Part shown: positions 25,023 through 33,597 of the stretch, piece by piece
Layout: each line of letters starts with the position of its first letter
Numbering within the stretch: position 1 is the first letter of the stretch
From: Pseudomonas sp. Choline-02u-1
GTDB lineage: Bacteria; Pseudomonadota; Gammaproteobacteria; Pseudomonadales; Pseudomonadaceae
Assembly: GCF_002836515.1 (NCBI RefSeq)
Contig: NZ_PJBC01000064.1
Span: 62,001-126,000, forward strand
Direction of reading: 5' to 3'
Length of the DNA: 64,000 nucleotides
Notes under the pieces: generated by a model
The model's input: only the letters and a program-made list of their open reading frames with translations
Database searches by the model: none
What the model was told of the DNA's origin: nothing
Translations under genes and position numbers: made by a program

Positions 25023-26642
25023 CTATTCCAGCAAAAGGTGACGGGCGAGCCCTTCGATGTAGGTTTCATCCTGGCCGTTGGGGTGTGCTTCGAAGGCCAG
25101 GTGCAGATATTCGTGGGTCAAATCGAGGCGATCCTGCAGGGTCAGCACGCCGCGCACGTAAATCCGCTGGCGTTCGCGGTCGACGAAGGGCCGGCCGAAG
25201 GCAAGTTTGCAGACAGCGAACGTGCTGACTTCGTCGTAGCCGTTTTCGCTTTCGAGCCTCGGACGCCAGCCGCGTCGCTGTTTCTGCAGCCAGTCGTGCG
25301 CGGCGGGCAATGCTTCGCAGGAGGCGACCGGGTTGTCCCAGCGGCTGAGGCTGGCGCGTGGGTAGGCGTGCAGCAGAATCGCGTCGTAACGCTGGCCGGC
25401 CTTGGCTTGCTCGACGGCTTGCTGCCAGGCGAGTTTGTCCGGGCCGGGCTGCTCGGAGTGATAGGTGACCGTGCTGCCGGCCAGCACCAGATCGGCTGTC
25501 CACGCCGCAATGTTGCGCGATTCGGCTGAAGCCGGGCGCGGAGCGACGCGCTGGCGATTGCTGCTGTCGTCGATGCTCAGGCAGTCGCCATTGCGCGTGG
25601 CGTTTTGCAGCAGATAAGTGCGGATCGCTACGGCCAGCGCTTTGGCGGCTTCGGCAGGTTCCGGTTTGGCTTCGCGCTCAAGGACGCGGGCGACATATTC
25701 TTCGCGATCAAGTCTTGCGACGAGTTTGTCGTCGAGCAGAAACAGTTCGCCGTCGCTGTGGATATCCAGCGCATTGCCGTTGGCGAACTCGACGCGGTAG
25801 TCGCCGCGCAATGGCCCTGACGTGGCAACACGATCCCCGGCCAGAACTTTGGAAACCGGATATTTCGAAAACAGCCCGACTTCCACACAACGCCCCGCGT
25901 CCGCTGGCCACGCCGTCGGCAACACGCTGGCCAGCGCCTGACCGTAATGCCGCAGAACCATTTGACCGGTGCCGCGTCCACCCGCCCAGATCGGTGCGCC
26001 GTCGGCGGTCCAACCGGCGAATCCGCCTTGCCGCGATTGTGCATCCTGATCGTCGAGCCAGCTCCAGGTTTTCACCCGTAGACGCCCGCCCAGTTGGCCG
26101 ACGACATTGCCGTCCGCCGCGTTCAGCACGACATCAAGTAATACGCGACGCATTTGATCCTGCGCTGGCAGCAACGCCAGAACGCCCAATAACTCAGCAA
26201 CCGAAACCCTTGTTGCCGGCTGCACGGCTGGCAAATCCAGCAACCACGACGGCGCCTGCCGCGCCTGCCAATACGCTCGCCAATCCGTCGCAGCAATGCC
26301 CAACCGCGTCGGTTCGAAATACAGAGCGCAGGATTTCACCAAGGCCTGATCACGCTCGATCCTGCCGCCCGCCGAGCAGCAATAAACTTCTTCTTTGGAT
26401 TGCCCGCGACATTCATAAGCCGGTTCCCGTGCACCGGTATCCACCAGCCACGCGTAGACGAACAACTTCCACAGACTGCCCAGCGGCGCATCCAGCGACG
26501 CTGGCAACGGTTCGCGCTTGATGAGTTGCGTCTGACTCAACGACAACAACTCGCCCTGATAGGCCACGCGCAGCGGCTCGTCCTGCGCTGTCGCCAGCGC
26601 AGGCATCACACACATCAACAGCCACAGCAGCGGCCGGCGCAT
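25023..26642 (-). CDS. DUF2300 (YfaQ-like) secreted protein with PBP-like and SpoIID-like parts
   Basis: A 539-aa protein with a signal peptide (cleavage after ATA, about residue 19). The start at 26642 leaves 1 bp after the yfaS stop. The first 220 residues read like a penicillin-binding domain: S56-L-W-K59 in GSLWKLFVYAWL, then SCALYF at 104-109 where an SxN motif is expected, and KTW at 191-193 in place of KTG. Residues about 312-347 (EEYVARVLEREAKPEPAEAAKALAVAIR and on) resemble SpoIID. The C-terminus has HEYLH (510-514), an HExxH pattern. DUF2300 assignment is by context and similarity to E. coli YfaQ; the finer readings are inferred. Confidence 0.85.
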   Translation of the reverse strand: MRRPLLWLLMCVMPALATAQDEPLRVAYQGELLSLSQTQLIKREPLPASLDAPLGSLWKLFVYAWLVDTGAREPAYECRGQSKEEVYCCSAGGRIERDQALVKSCALYFEPTRLGIAATDWRAYWQARQAPSWLLDLPAVQPATRVSVAELLGVLALLPAQDQMRRVLLDVVLNAADGNVVGQLGGRLRVKTWSWLDDQDAQSRQGGFAGWTADGAPIWAGGRGTGQMVLRHYGQALASVLPTAWPADAGRCVEVGLFSKYPVSKVLAGDRVATSGPLRGDYRVEFANGNALDIHSDGELFLLDDKLVARLDREEYVARVLEREAKPEPAEAAKALAVAIRTYLLQNATRNGDCLSIDDSSNRQRVAPRPASAESRNIAAWTADLVLAGSTVTYHSEQPGPDKLAWQQAVEQAKAGQRYDAILLHAYPRASLSRWDNPVASCEALPAAHDWLQKQRRGWRPRLESENGYDEVSTFAVCKLAFGRPFVDRERQRIYVRGVLTLQDRLDLTHEYLHLAFEAHPNGQDETYIEGLARHLLLE

Positions 26643-26643
26643 G

Positions 26644-29600
26644 TCAGTTGACCGTGACCTGACCGAGGGCGGCTTTCGCTTCCTGGGCCTGATGCTGCGG
26701 CGCATAGACTTGTTTGAAGCGCACCGGCGGGAGGCTGAACTGGCCTTTCTGCGAGAAGCGCACCAGATGGCGCAGGCGTAACTCGCCGCTCAGCGCATCG
26801 ACCGGCACCGCGTAAGCCAGTTGTCCCGGTTCGAACCTGGCTTTCTCCAGCGCGGTCGGTTCGGTGCCATCCTTGCCTTGCAACTTGATGCCCCACGTTG
26901 TGCGTTCGACGTCCGCACCCGGTGGCAGCGGCACTTCGAGCATGCCGTAGCGCAGCGGTTTCGGTGCCTTGCTGGTGAGGATCACCTCGTCCAGGTACAA
27001 GCTGTCGCTGGACAGCGGTTTCGTGCCGACCGGCTCGAGTTTGAAGGTGAACGCTTCGTCGCCCGGCACCAGACGCGACAGGCGCCGGGTGACGGTCACG
27101 GCCATCGGATCGACCTGCGGCTGTTGCGTCTGAAAGCTCAGCGCCGCACGTAGCGGCCGCTCTTGCGTGCCGGACACGCTCAGCACGCTGGGCAGCGCTG
27201 TGGTGCCTTGCCATACCCAGTACATCTCGCCGCTGGCCCCGTAGTTTTTCTTCCAGCCCTCACCCGGCATCAGCGCGATGGTCGGCGAAGCCTGAGCGAT
27301 GCTGCGTTGCAGCCAGGTCAGCGCCAATGCACGTTCCAGTGTCGATTGCTGCGGCAACAGACGTTGCAACAACGCCGTCGCACGGGCCTGATCGAACGGT
27401 TGCAGCGACAGGCTCAACGCTTCGACAAATGGCTGCGAACTGACCGCCAGACGTTGTTGCGCTGCGCCCAGTTGGCGATTGAACGCCTCCGGCAAAGCGA
27501 CTTTCGACTGCGCGGCCAACGATGCGCTGAGCACCCGCGCCGCTGCCAGACCCAGCGCCGAATCCGGATCGCTCATCACCAGACTGTCCTGGCCATCATC
27601 GAGCAAGGTTTCGGCGCTGCCCTCACCGGCCTTGGCCAGATCGTCGAGCAGACCGCTGAGCAGCGTGTTCACTGGCAGCTGCATCTGTTTGGCGAACGAG
27701 AGAATCAGCGCCCGTTGCAGCAATGGCGTATTCGGCGCTTGCTTGGCGTACACCTCGAGTACGCGCTGCCAGTGCTCCGGCGGCAGGGTCAGATCGAGTA
27801 CGCGGCTGGCATTCCAGTCGGCGTAATAGGCATAGGCGGTAAGGAATGCATCCGGCTCGCCGTCGTAGCCCCACCAGGTGAAGCTCGCCGATGGCCCGGC
27901 CATCTGCACCAGCCGCAGGCGGCTGTTCTGCATGATCAGGCGCAAGCGATCACGTATCTGTGGATTCGAGGCCAGCGATGGATAAGCGATGCTCAACGGC
28001 AACAAGCGACTGGCGGTCTGCTCGACGCCGCCGTACGGGTAGCTGAGCAGATCATCGAGGGCCGAACGGAACAGCGCTTGCGGACTGTCATCCAGACGCA
28101 GGCGAATATCCGTCGCATCCGCCGGCAAAGTCAAAGGCGTATCGCCGGTGACGACATCAAGGCTTTGTGTCTGAGTGACCTGCCAGCCTTCGCCGGTTGC
28201 ACTCAAGCGCACAGCCAGGGCATCGGCAACTTTGCCGTCCTGCACCAGCTCCGCTGTCCACTCGCCAGAGGCCAGGGCAAACGCCGGTAGCGGCAAGTAA
28301 TTGATGCCGCTGTTCAGGGTCACCGGCAGACGTTGTTCGGTGCCGGCATAGTGAGTCACCAGTTCAGCCTTGACCGGTTTCTGAGCCTGACTGAACGCAA
28401 ACACGCCCAGTTGCGGCTGATCGCCCTTGCGGAATTTGCTCGGCCCGCTCCACTTCAAGTACAGCGGTTTTTCCGAACGGACGAACTGCTTTTTCTGCCC
28501 GACCTGGCCATCATCGGCAATCGCTCGCGCGGTGATCCGCCAGCGGGTCAGCGAGTCCGGCATCTTGAAGGTGAAACGGGTTTTGCCGTCTGCGCCGGTC
28601 AACAGCTCTGGCTGCCATGCGGCGGTGTCGACGTCCTCCCGGCGCGGACGCTCGAGCACTTTAACGCCGCGCTCGCTGCGGTTGGCCTTGCCCGGCGCAC
28701 CCGGGCTGCCCGGCAATGCCACGTCATAACTGATGAACGACAGGCTGGCGCTGGTACGCACATTGTTGCGCCGTGGGTGATAGAAGAACTGATCGATAGT
28801 CGGCGCGACTTCCGGCTGCAACGCGTAGACCATTTCGTCGACCACGCTGACCGTCAGATGCGCCGGAACCGCTTTGCCGGCGAACTGCGTGGTCAGGTCG
28901 ACCGTGACCGTATCGCCCGGCAGGTACACCGCTTTGTCGGTGCTAATAGCCACGTCGATTTGCGGCGCGACCACTTTGATCCCGGCGTTCTGGAAACTGT
29001 ACTGACCGCCCTTGGTGTAGAGCACGGAGAAGGTCAGGTTCGGCGCGAAGTTGTCCTTAACCGGGATCCGCGCGCGGTACTGAGTGTCGCTGAGTTTTTC
29101 CAGCTTCAGCCAGTCGCTGCCTTTGGCCAGCAGCGCGGTCGCTTCGACCTTGTCGCGCTCCAGCGACAGCAGCGCATCGCTGACCGGCTCGGGGAAAGTG
29201 ATCAGCGCCAGCGCTTCTTCGCCCGCCTTGTACTCGGGTTTGTCGAGGACGATTTCCACGGTGCCCGGCACCGCTTTCACACCGTCGCCGGTGACCGAAT
29301 GGCCGGTGGCGCCGAGGACGCGACCGTGTTGATCCTTCAGCGTCAGGTTGTACGTGCCCGGACGTTCGAAGGCGAGGCTGAAGCCTTTGTCCGTTGCGGC
29401 GAGTTTGCCTTCGCCGGTGCTCTGATCTTCGAGGCGCACCCAAGCGTAGCTGCTCGGCGTTACGGCTTTGCTTTGTTCGGTGCCACCCTCATTCGCGTAG
29501 CTGAAGGCAACCTTGTCACCGACCGCGCTGAAACGCTGCGGCGCGCTCAAGCGGAAACTCGCCGCACCACGGTCGATGAGGATTTCCTTGGTGGTCTTGA

Positions 29601-31218
29601 CCCGATAAGCCGCGCCGTCGCTGGCGAACACGGTGAGCATGTAGCGGCTCGGTTTATCGGCGGCTGGCAGATCCAGGGTCGCGTTGCCTTTGCTGTCGGT
29701 GGTCAATTCGGTGCTGGTCAGCTCCACCGGGAATTGCCCGAGGTATTGCAGCTCGTTGTCGACCATCGACAGTTGCTGGGCGCGCAGGCTCAGGCTCAAT
29801 TTGGCGTTGGCCACTGGTTTGCCATCCGGGTAGAGCAACACCAGACTGCCTTTGACCGGCTCGCCAGTGCGGTAGTCCTGCCTGGCCAGATTCAGCGAGA
29901 TTTCGAAGTGCGGCTTTATGTACTCCGCCACACGGAAAGCACTGCTGTAAGCCTGATTCTTGTAGTTGAAGCGGATTTCGTAACCACCGGCCACGGCGTT
30001 ATCCGGCAATTGGAAACGGCCCTGGGTACCTGCTTTCGAATCAAGCTTCAGATCGAGGGTTTGCAGTTCGGTCCCCGTGGCATCAAGCACGCTGACACTG
30101 ACATCCGCCGCGCCCGGCAGCACCGAATCCCGCGCGCTCTTGAACTCGCGGCCAACGATCTTCAGCGACACCCAATCGCCCGGGCGATACAGCGGCCGGT
30201 CGGTGAAGGCATAGAGTTTGGTGTCGTAGATTTCACTGTCGTAGTAGAAGTTTTCCGAGACGAATACGCCGCCTTCTTCGTCCTCGCCGATGACGAACGA
30301 GCGCTCCGGGCTGACGTGTTTCAGGCGCAGCAGACCGTCGGCATCGGTAGCACCGCTGCTCATCACGCCGAGTCCGTCGGTCCACAGCACATTGACCTTG
30401 GGCACCGAACTGCCTTCGTGTTTGCGCGCGGCCCAGACCAGCAATTCGTCACCGGAAATCTTGCTCACCGCAACGGTGTTGGAGACGAAAACCATCGTGG
30501 TCGCGCGGTACTTGCCGATCAATGCTTCGACCAGATACAGCCCCGGCTTCAGGTTACCCAGCGGAATGTAAACGTTGCCCGGCGCGACACTGACAAAGTC
30601 GCTGGACGAGCCGGCCAGATTGACCCCAGCGGGCGGCTGGATCGGCTTGGCCTGCCACAGCGGATAACGGAACTGGCTAACCACCGGCAGACCCGGAATC
30701 AAGGCGAATTGTGGCTGCGCGTCGTACGGCGTCGGCGCGACCATGGCCTCGCCCATTTTCAGCTCCGGCACTTCTTCGGTGACCTGCTTGCGCGATTCGT
30801 AAGAGAACGCACGCTGCATCACTCGCCGGGACTTTCGATACCAGTTGTCCCACAGATACGCGAGAGTGTTGGACAGCCCTTCGCCCTTGAACTGGCCGTC
30901 ACTGACGACGCGGTGCAGGTTCTTCTGGCGCTTGAGGAAATCCAGTGGCTTGTCGATACGGTACACGCGAATGTCGGCGCCACCGTACGGCTCCATACGA
31001 AAGCGCCGGTAATCACGGCCCGGGGCTTCGAGGCGGACCATCGCCGGCTCGTCGCTGGCAAAACTGCTGTCGGCAAGCAAAAAGAAACTCTCACCGGCCA
31101 CCGGTGTGTAATTGCTCGGCTCCACCGAGTCTTCGGCGTTGACGCAGGTAAACGGCAGCAACAACGCCAACAGCAAGGAAATTCGCGAACAGATACGCAA
31201 CATGCGGGCACCGGTCAT
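26644..31218 (-). CDS. Bacterial alpha-2-macroglobulin (YfaS/MagD type), thioester-less
   Basis: A 1524-aa protein with an N-terminal signal (LRICSRISLLLALLLPF, cleaved near NA-ED). It is a string of macroglobulin (MG) beta-sandwich domains with the MG signatures DRPLYRPGDWVSLKI near residue 340, YLPGDTVTVDL, and the alpha-2-macroglobulin block LTGADGKTRFTFKMPDSLTRWRI, followed by a helical thioester-type domain. The thioester CxEQ is replaced by GVEQ near residue 1060, as recalled for E. coli YfaS and P. aeruginosa MagD. It is expected in the periplasm as a protease trap. The ATG at 31218 overlaps the preceding stop (ATGA); an ATG at 31203 is the alternative. The P. aeruginosa homologue is named magD. 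Confidence 0.92.
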   Translation of the reverse strand: MTGARMLRICSRISLLLALLLPFTCVNAEDSVEPSNYTPVAGESFFLLADSSFASDEPAMVRLEAPGRDYRRFRMEPYGGADIRVYRIDKPLDFLKRQKNLHRVVSDGQFKGEGLSNTLAYLWDNWYRKSRRVMQRAFSYESRKQVTEEVPELKMGEAMVAPTPYDAQPQFALIPGLPVVSQFRYPLWQAKPIQPPAGVNLAGSSSDFVSVAPGNVYIPLGNLKPGLYLVEALIGKYRATTMVFVSNTVAVSKISGDELLVWAARKHEGSSVPKVNVLWTDGLGVMSSGATDADGLLRLKHVSPERSFVIGEDEEGGVFVSENFYYDSEIYDTKLYAFTDRPLYRPGDWVSLKIVGREFKSARDSVLPGAADVSVSVLDATGTELQTLDLKLDSKAGTQGRFQLPDNAVAGGYEIRFNYKNQAYSSAFRVAEYIKPHFEISLNLARQDYRTGEPVKGSLVLLYPDGKPVANAKLSLSLRAQQLSMVDNELQYLGQFPVELTSTELTTDSKGNATLDLPAADKPSRYMLTVFASDGAAYRVKTTKEILIDRGAASFRLSAPQRFSAVGDKVAFSYANEGGTEQSKAVTPSSYAWVRLEDQSTGEGKLAATDKGFSLAFERPGTYNLTLKDQHGRVLGATGHSVTGDGVKAVPGTVEIVLDKPEYKAGEEALALITFPEPVSDALLSLERDKVEATALLAKGSDWLKLEKLSDTQYRARIPVKDNFAPNLTFSVLYTKGGQYSFQNAGIKVVAPQIDVAISTDKAVYLPGDTVTVDLTTQFAGKAVPAHLTVSVVDEMVYALQPEVAPTIDQFFYHPRRNNVRTSASLSFISYDVALPGSPGAPGKANRSERGVKVLERPRREDVDTAAWQPELLTGADGKTRFTFKMPDSLTRWRITARAIADDGQVGQKKQFVRSEKPLYLKWSGPSKFRKGDQPQLGVFAFSQAQKPVKAELVTHYAGTEQRLPVTLNSGINYLPLPAFALASGEWTAELVQDGKVADALAVRLSATGEGWQVTQTQSLDVVTGDTPLTLPADATDIRLRLDDSPQALFRSALDDLLSYPYGGVEQTASRLLPLSIAYPSLASNPQIRDRLRLIMQNSRLRLVQMAGPSASFTWWGYDGEPDAFLTAYAYYADWNASRVLDLTLPPEHWQRVLEVYAKQAPNTPLLQRALILSFAKQMQLPVNTLLSGLLDDLAKAGEGSAETLLDDGQDSLVMSDPDSALGLAAARVLSASLAAQSKVALPEAFNRQLGAAQQRLAVSSQPFVEALSLSLQPFDQARATALLQRLLPQQSTLERALALTWLQRSIAQASPTIALMPGEGWKKNYGASGEMYWVWQGTTALPSVLSVSGTQERPLRAALSFQTQQPQVDPMAVTVTRRLSRLVPGDEAFTFKLEPVGTKPLSSDSLYLDEVILTSKAPKPLRYGMLEVPLPPGADVERTTWGIKLQGKDGTEPTALEKARFEPGQLAYAVPVDALSGELRLRHLVRFSQKGQFSLPPVRFKQVYAPQHQAQEAKAALGQVTVN

Positions 31219-31853
31219 TGGGAAAGAAAGTTCAGTCGATAGACGCCGATGAAGTTGGGGTTGGCTGCGTCGGGTATCCATCGGGTGTCCTTCCATGTCA
31301 TGAGTTGCTGCAGGCTTGCCGAACGCATGCCGTTGTCAGTGGGGGTGGTGGTGCCGGTGTGATAGGCGATGTAGCGGCCCATCCAGATCATCAGGTGCTG
31401 GTCGTCGCCCTGATCGAAAAACATCAGGTCACCGGGCCGCGCCTGCGATACATCGCGGCCGACCAGATGGCTGTTGAACTGAATCAGTTTGATCGCGTTG
31501 ACGTACGGCCCGACCTTGCCGCCGCCCTGCTGCCACTGTTGCGCAAGCTTGCGTTGCGCGTCGCTGAGCGCCAGCTCCGGCGGCAGATAGCGATTGGACA
31601 GGCCATTGCTTCGCAGCCATTTGTCGTCGTGGACTTTCAACGCTTCGTTGGCGGCAAAGCGCACCAGCCCGGCGCAATCCTGCTGATACCAGCGCGGGCT
31701 CGGGCCTTGGCTGAGCTGCTCTTGAGCGATGCGCACGAACCAGGCGCGGAATACCTGGGATTGCGCCGGATCGAGCGCTGGCGCTTCAACCGCACGGGCA
31801 CCTGCGCTGAGCAACAGCGCGAGCAGGCCGAGGCTGCGGATCAGTGCGCTCAC
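31215..31853 (-). CDS. DUF1175 (YfaT-like) protein with NlpC/P60-like motifs
   Basis: A 212-aa protein from the GTG at 31853, whose GTGA overlaps the stop of the upstream gene; ATG codons at 31865 and 31880 are alternatives. It has a signal peptide (cleavage after ARA). The sequence carries a papain-like pattern of NlpC/P60 enzymes: C60 in QQDCAGLVRFAANEA, RPGDLMFF at 139-146, H153 in QHLMIWMG and H165 in YHTG. NlpC/P60 enzymes cleave peptidoglycan stems or related amide bonds. It lies inside the mag operon between DUF2138 and the macroglobulin. DUF1175 membership is by context and length. Confidence 0.82.
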   Translation of the reverse strand: MSALIRSLGLLALLLSAGARAVEAPALDPAQSQVFRAWFVRIAQEQLSQGPSPRWYQQDCAGLVRFAANEALKVHDDKWLRSNGLSNRYLPPELALSDAQRKLAQQWQQGGGKVGPYVNAIKLIQFNSHLVGRDVSQARPGDLMFFDQGDDQHLMIWMGRYIAYHTGTTTPTDNGMRSASLQQLMTWKDTRWIPDAANPNFIGVYRLNFLSQ

Positions 31854-33583
31854 AGCGCTTTCCATTCCAGCGGCAGCCATTGCCAGTGGCCATCCGGCTC
31901 GCTGCCTTCGGGCAGGGTCAGGACATATTTGCCGTAGCCACCGAGGGTGCGCAGTTTCGGCATCAGGTAGGTTTGTGCGGCGTTGTAGAACACCGGCTCC
32001 ATATCCTGCGGCAGGCTGTCGAGGGTCTCGCGCTGCATCAGTTGCGCCATCGCATCCGGGCCGAAGTAGATCGGCATCAGCACGTCGTTCGGCAACACGT
32101 CGGCCATTGGCGGGAAGCGCTTGTCGAGGGTGCCGAGGGCTTTGTCGACGAGTTTGTCGTCGAGGGAAAACAGCAGCGTCGAGCCGTGACGGGCGAGGCT
32201 GACTTTCATGTACGCCTTGCCGGATATCGCCTCCGGGTTTTCGGCGGTCTTCGCCGCGTACGGCCCGAAACTGGAACTGACCTGACGCTGCCAGAGGTGG
32301 CTCTGGCCTTCCTGCTTGTCGATCACCGGGAATACGCTTTCAGCGACGTTGGCTTCGAACGCGCCGACCATCGAGCCGAACAATTTGCCCAGATCAGCGT
32401 CGAGTTTGCTGCTGTCCTCGTCTTTGAGGCTGGCGACCAGCAATGGCGTGTACAGCCGAGAATCGGCGTACCAGCACAGGCCCGCCGCACCGGCGACGTG
32501 TTCGGTGAGGGTCTGCGCCACTGCTTCTTCAGCGCCGAGCTTGATCAATATCGGTTTTTGCGGTTCGGCCGCCACCGGCAGGGTCACACAAGCGCTCGCC
32601 CCCAGGGGCATCGCCTGCCAGACCGGTTTGAAATCGAAGTCCGGCTGGTTTTCCAGCTCGTCCATGGCCAGATAGCTGTGCCAGCCCTTGTCGTCCATGT
32701 CGAAACGCAGCCCGGCAAAATTCGGGATGAAGCGCTGATAGCCCATGGCGAGAACGCTGGAATTGACCGATAGGTGCTGTTTGGTTTCCGCAGCTTTCGC
32801 CGGTAGGCCGAACGCTTCTGGAAACAGTTTTTCGCCATTGAGCAATGCCGCCAGCGCTTGCGCGGAGACGCGGCCCGACTCTTCCGGGACGCCGCTCTCC
32901 GGGTCGTAGTACTTCGCCGGATTGGACAACACCACCAGCTTGTCGCCGCGCGACGCGAACAGCAGCGATTTGCTGGCGTTGTAGCTGAGCTGATACAGCG
33001 GGATCTCATCACTGCCGACCTTGAGAGTGCCGAAGACGCTGAGCTGGGTGTCATCCAGCGCAACTTTCGCCAGTGGCTCGAGCAGTTTCGCCAGCCCGCC
33101 GCGATCCATCACCAGCAGGAAATCCTTCAAGCGGCCATCGGCGCCTCGCCACAGCGCCACATCCGCCGGTTGATCAAAAAGCTGTTCGATCAAGCTGTCC
33201 TGCAACTTCAGGTCATGCTCGTAGATAATCCGGCGCAGGCTGCCGATCAGGCCGAGGCGGTCGGCGTGAGTTTCGTAATAGAAGACGAAATCCTCGGTGA
33301 GCGTGGCCTTGAGAAACGGCACCGTCAGGAGGTCCTTGGGCAACTGGCTCAGCGAGCGAGTTTCGAGCAAGGCGTCTGGACGGCCGAGGCCGAGCTTGTC
33401 ACTGGCAAGTGTCGCCGGCGGCGCTTTGGGCTTGAGCAGCAGCCAGCCGAAACCGCCCGCCACACCGGCCACCAGGCACAGGCCGAGCACGACCAGCGGC
33501 CAGCGCCGCGAAGGTTTGGCCGCCGGTGTCGCGGCAGCTGGAGTCACAGTGTTATCGCTCATGTTCACAACATCCGAGTTCAT
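31850..33583 (-). CDS. DUF2138 (YfaA-like) membrane-anchored protein
   Basis: A 577-aa protein. After a short cytoplasmic tail, one membrane helix (RWPLVVLGLCLVAGVAGGFGWLLL, about residues 27-50) anchors a large periplasmic part. That part has no catalytic motif I can name; features include VPFLKATLTEDFVFYYETHADRLG and YWxADSRLYTPLLVA-like stretches. It is the size of E. coli YfaA (DUF2138). An ATG at 33562 is the alternative start. It is the second gene of the mag operon, overlapping the DUF1175 gene, and may hold the complex at the inner membrane. Confidence 0.85.
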   Translation of the reverse strand: MNSDVVNMSDNTVTPAAATPAAKPSRRWPLVVLGLCLVAGVAGGFGWLLLKPKAPPATLASDKLGLGRPDALLETRSLSQLPKDLLTVPFLKATLTEDFVFYYETHADRLGLIGSLRRIIYEHDLKLQDSLIEQLFDQPADVALWRGADGRLKDFLLVMDRGGLAKLLEPLAKVALDDTQLSVFGTLKVGSDEIPLYQLSYNASKSLLFASRGDKLVVLSNPAKYYDPESGVPEESGRVSAQALAALLNGEKLFPEAFGLPAKAAETKQHLSVNSSVLAMGYQRFIPNFAGLRFDMDDKGWHSYLAMDELENQPDFDFKPVWQAMPLGASACVTLPVAAEPQKPILIKLGAEEAVAQTLTEHVAGAAGLCWYADSRLYTPLLVASLKDEDSSKLDADLGKLFGSMVGAFEANVAESVFPVIDKQEGQSHLWQRQVSSSFGPYAAKTAENPEAISGKAYMKVSLARHGSTLLFSLDDKLVDKALGTLDKRFPPMADVLPNDVLMPIYFGPDAMAQLMQRETLDSLPQDMEPVFYNAAQTYLMPKLRTLGGYGKYVLTLPEGSEPDGHWQWLPLEWKAL

Positions 33584-33597
33584 CCGTGGCGGGATGC

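Noticed and set aside
28333..31242. A 969-codon open frame on the + strand opposite the macroglobulin gene
   Set aside because: It is the codon-bias shadow of a long GC-rich gene; the product has no recognisable motif and no ribosome-binding site, while the opposite strand gives a clear family.
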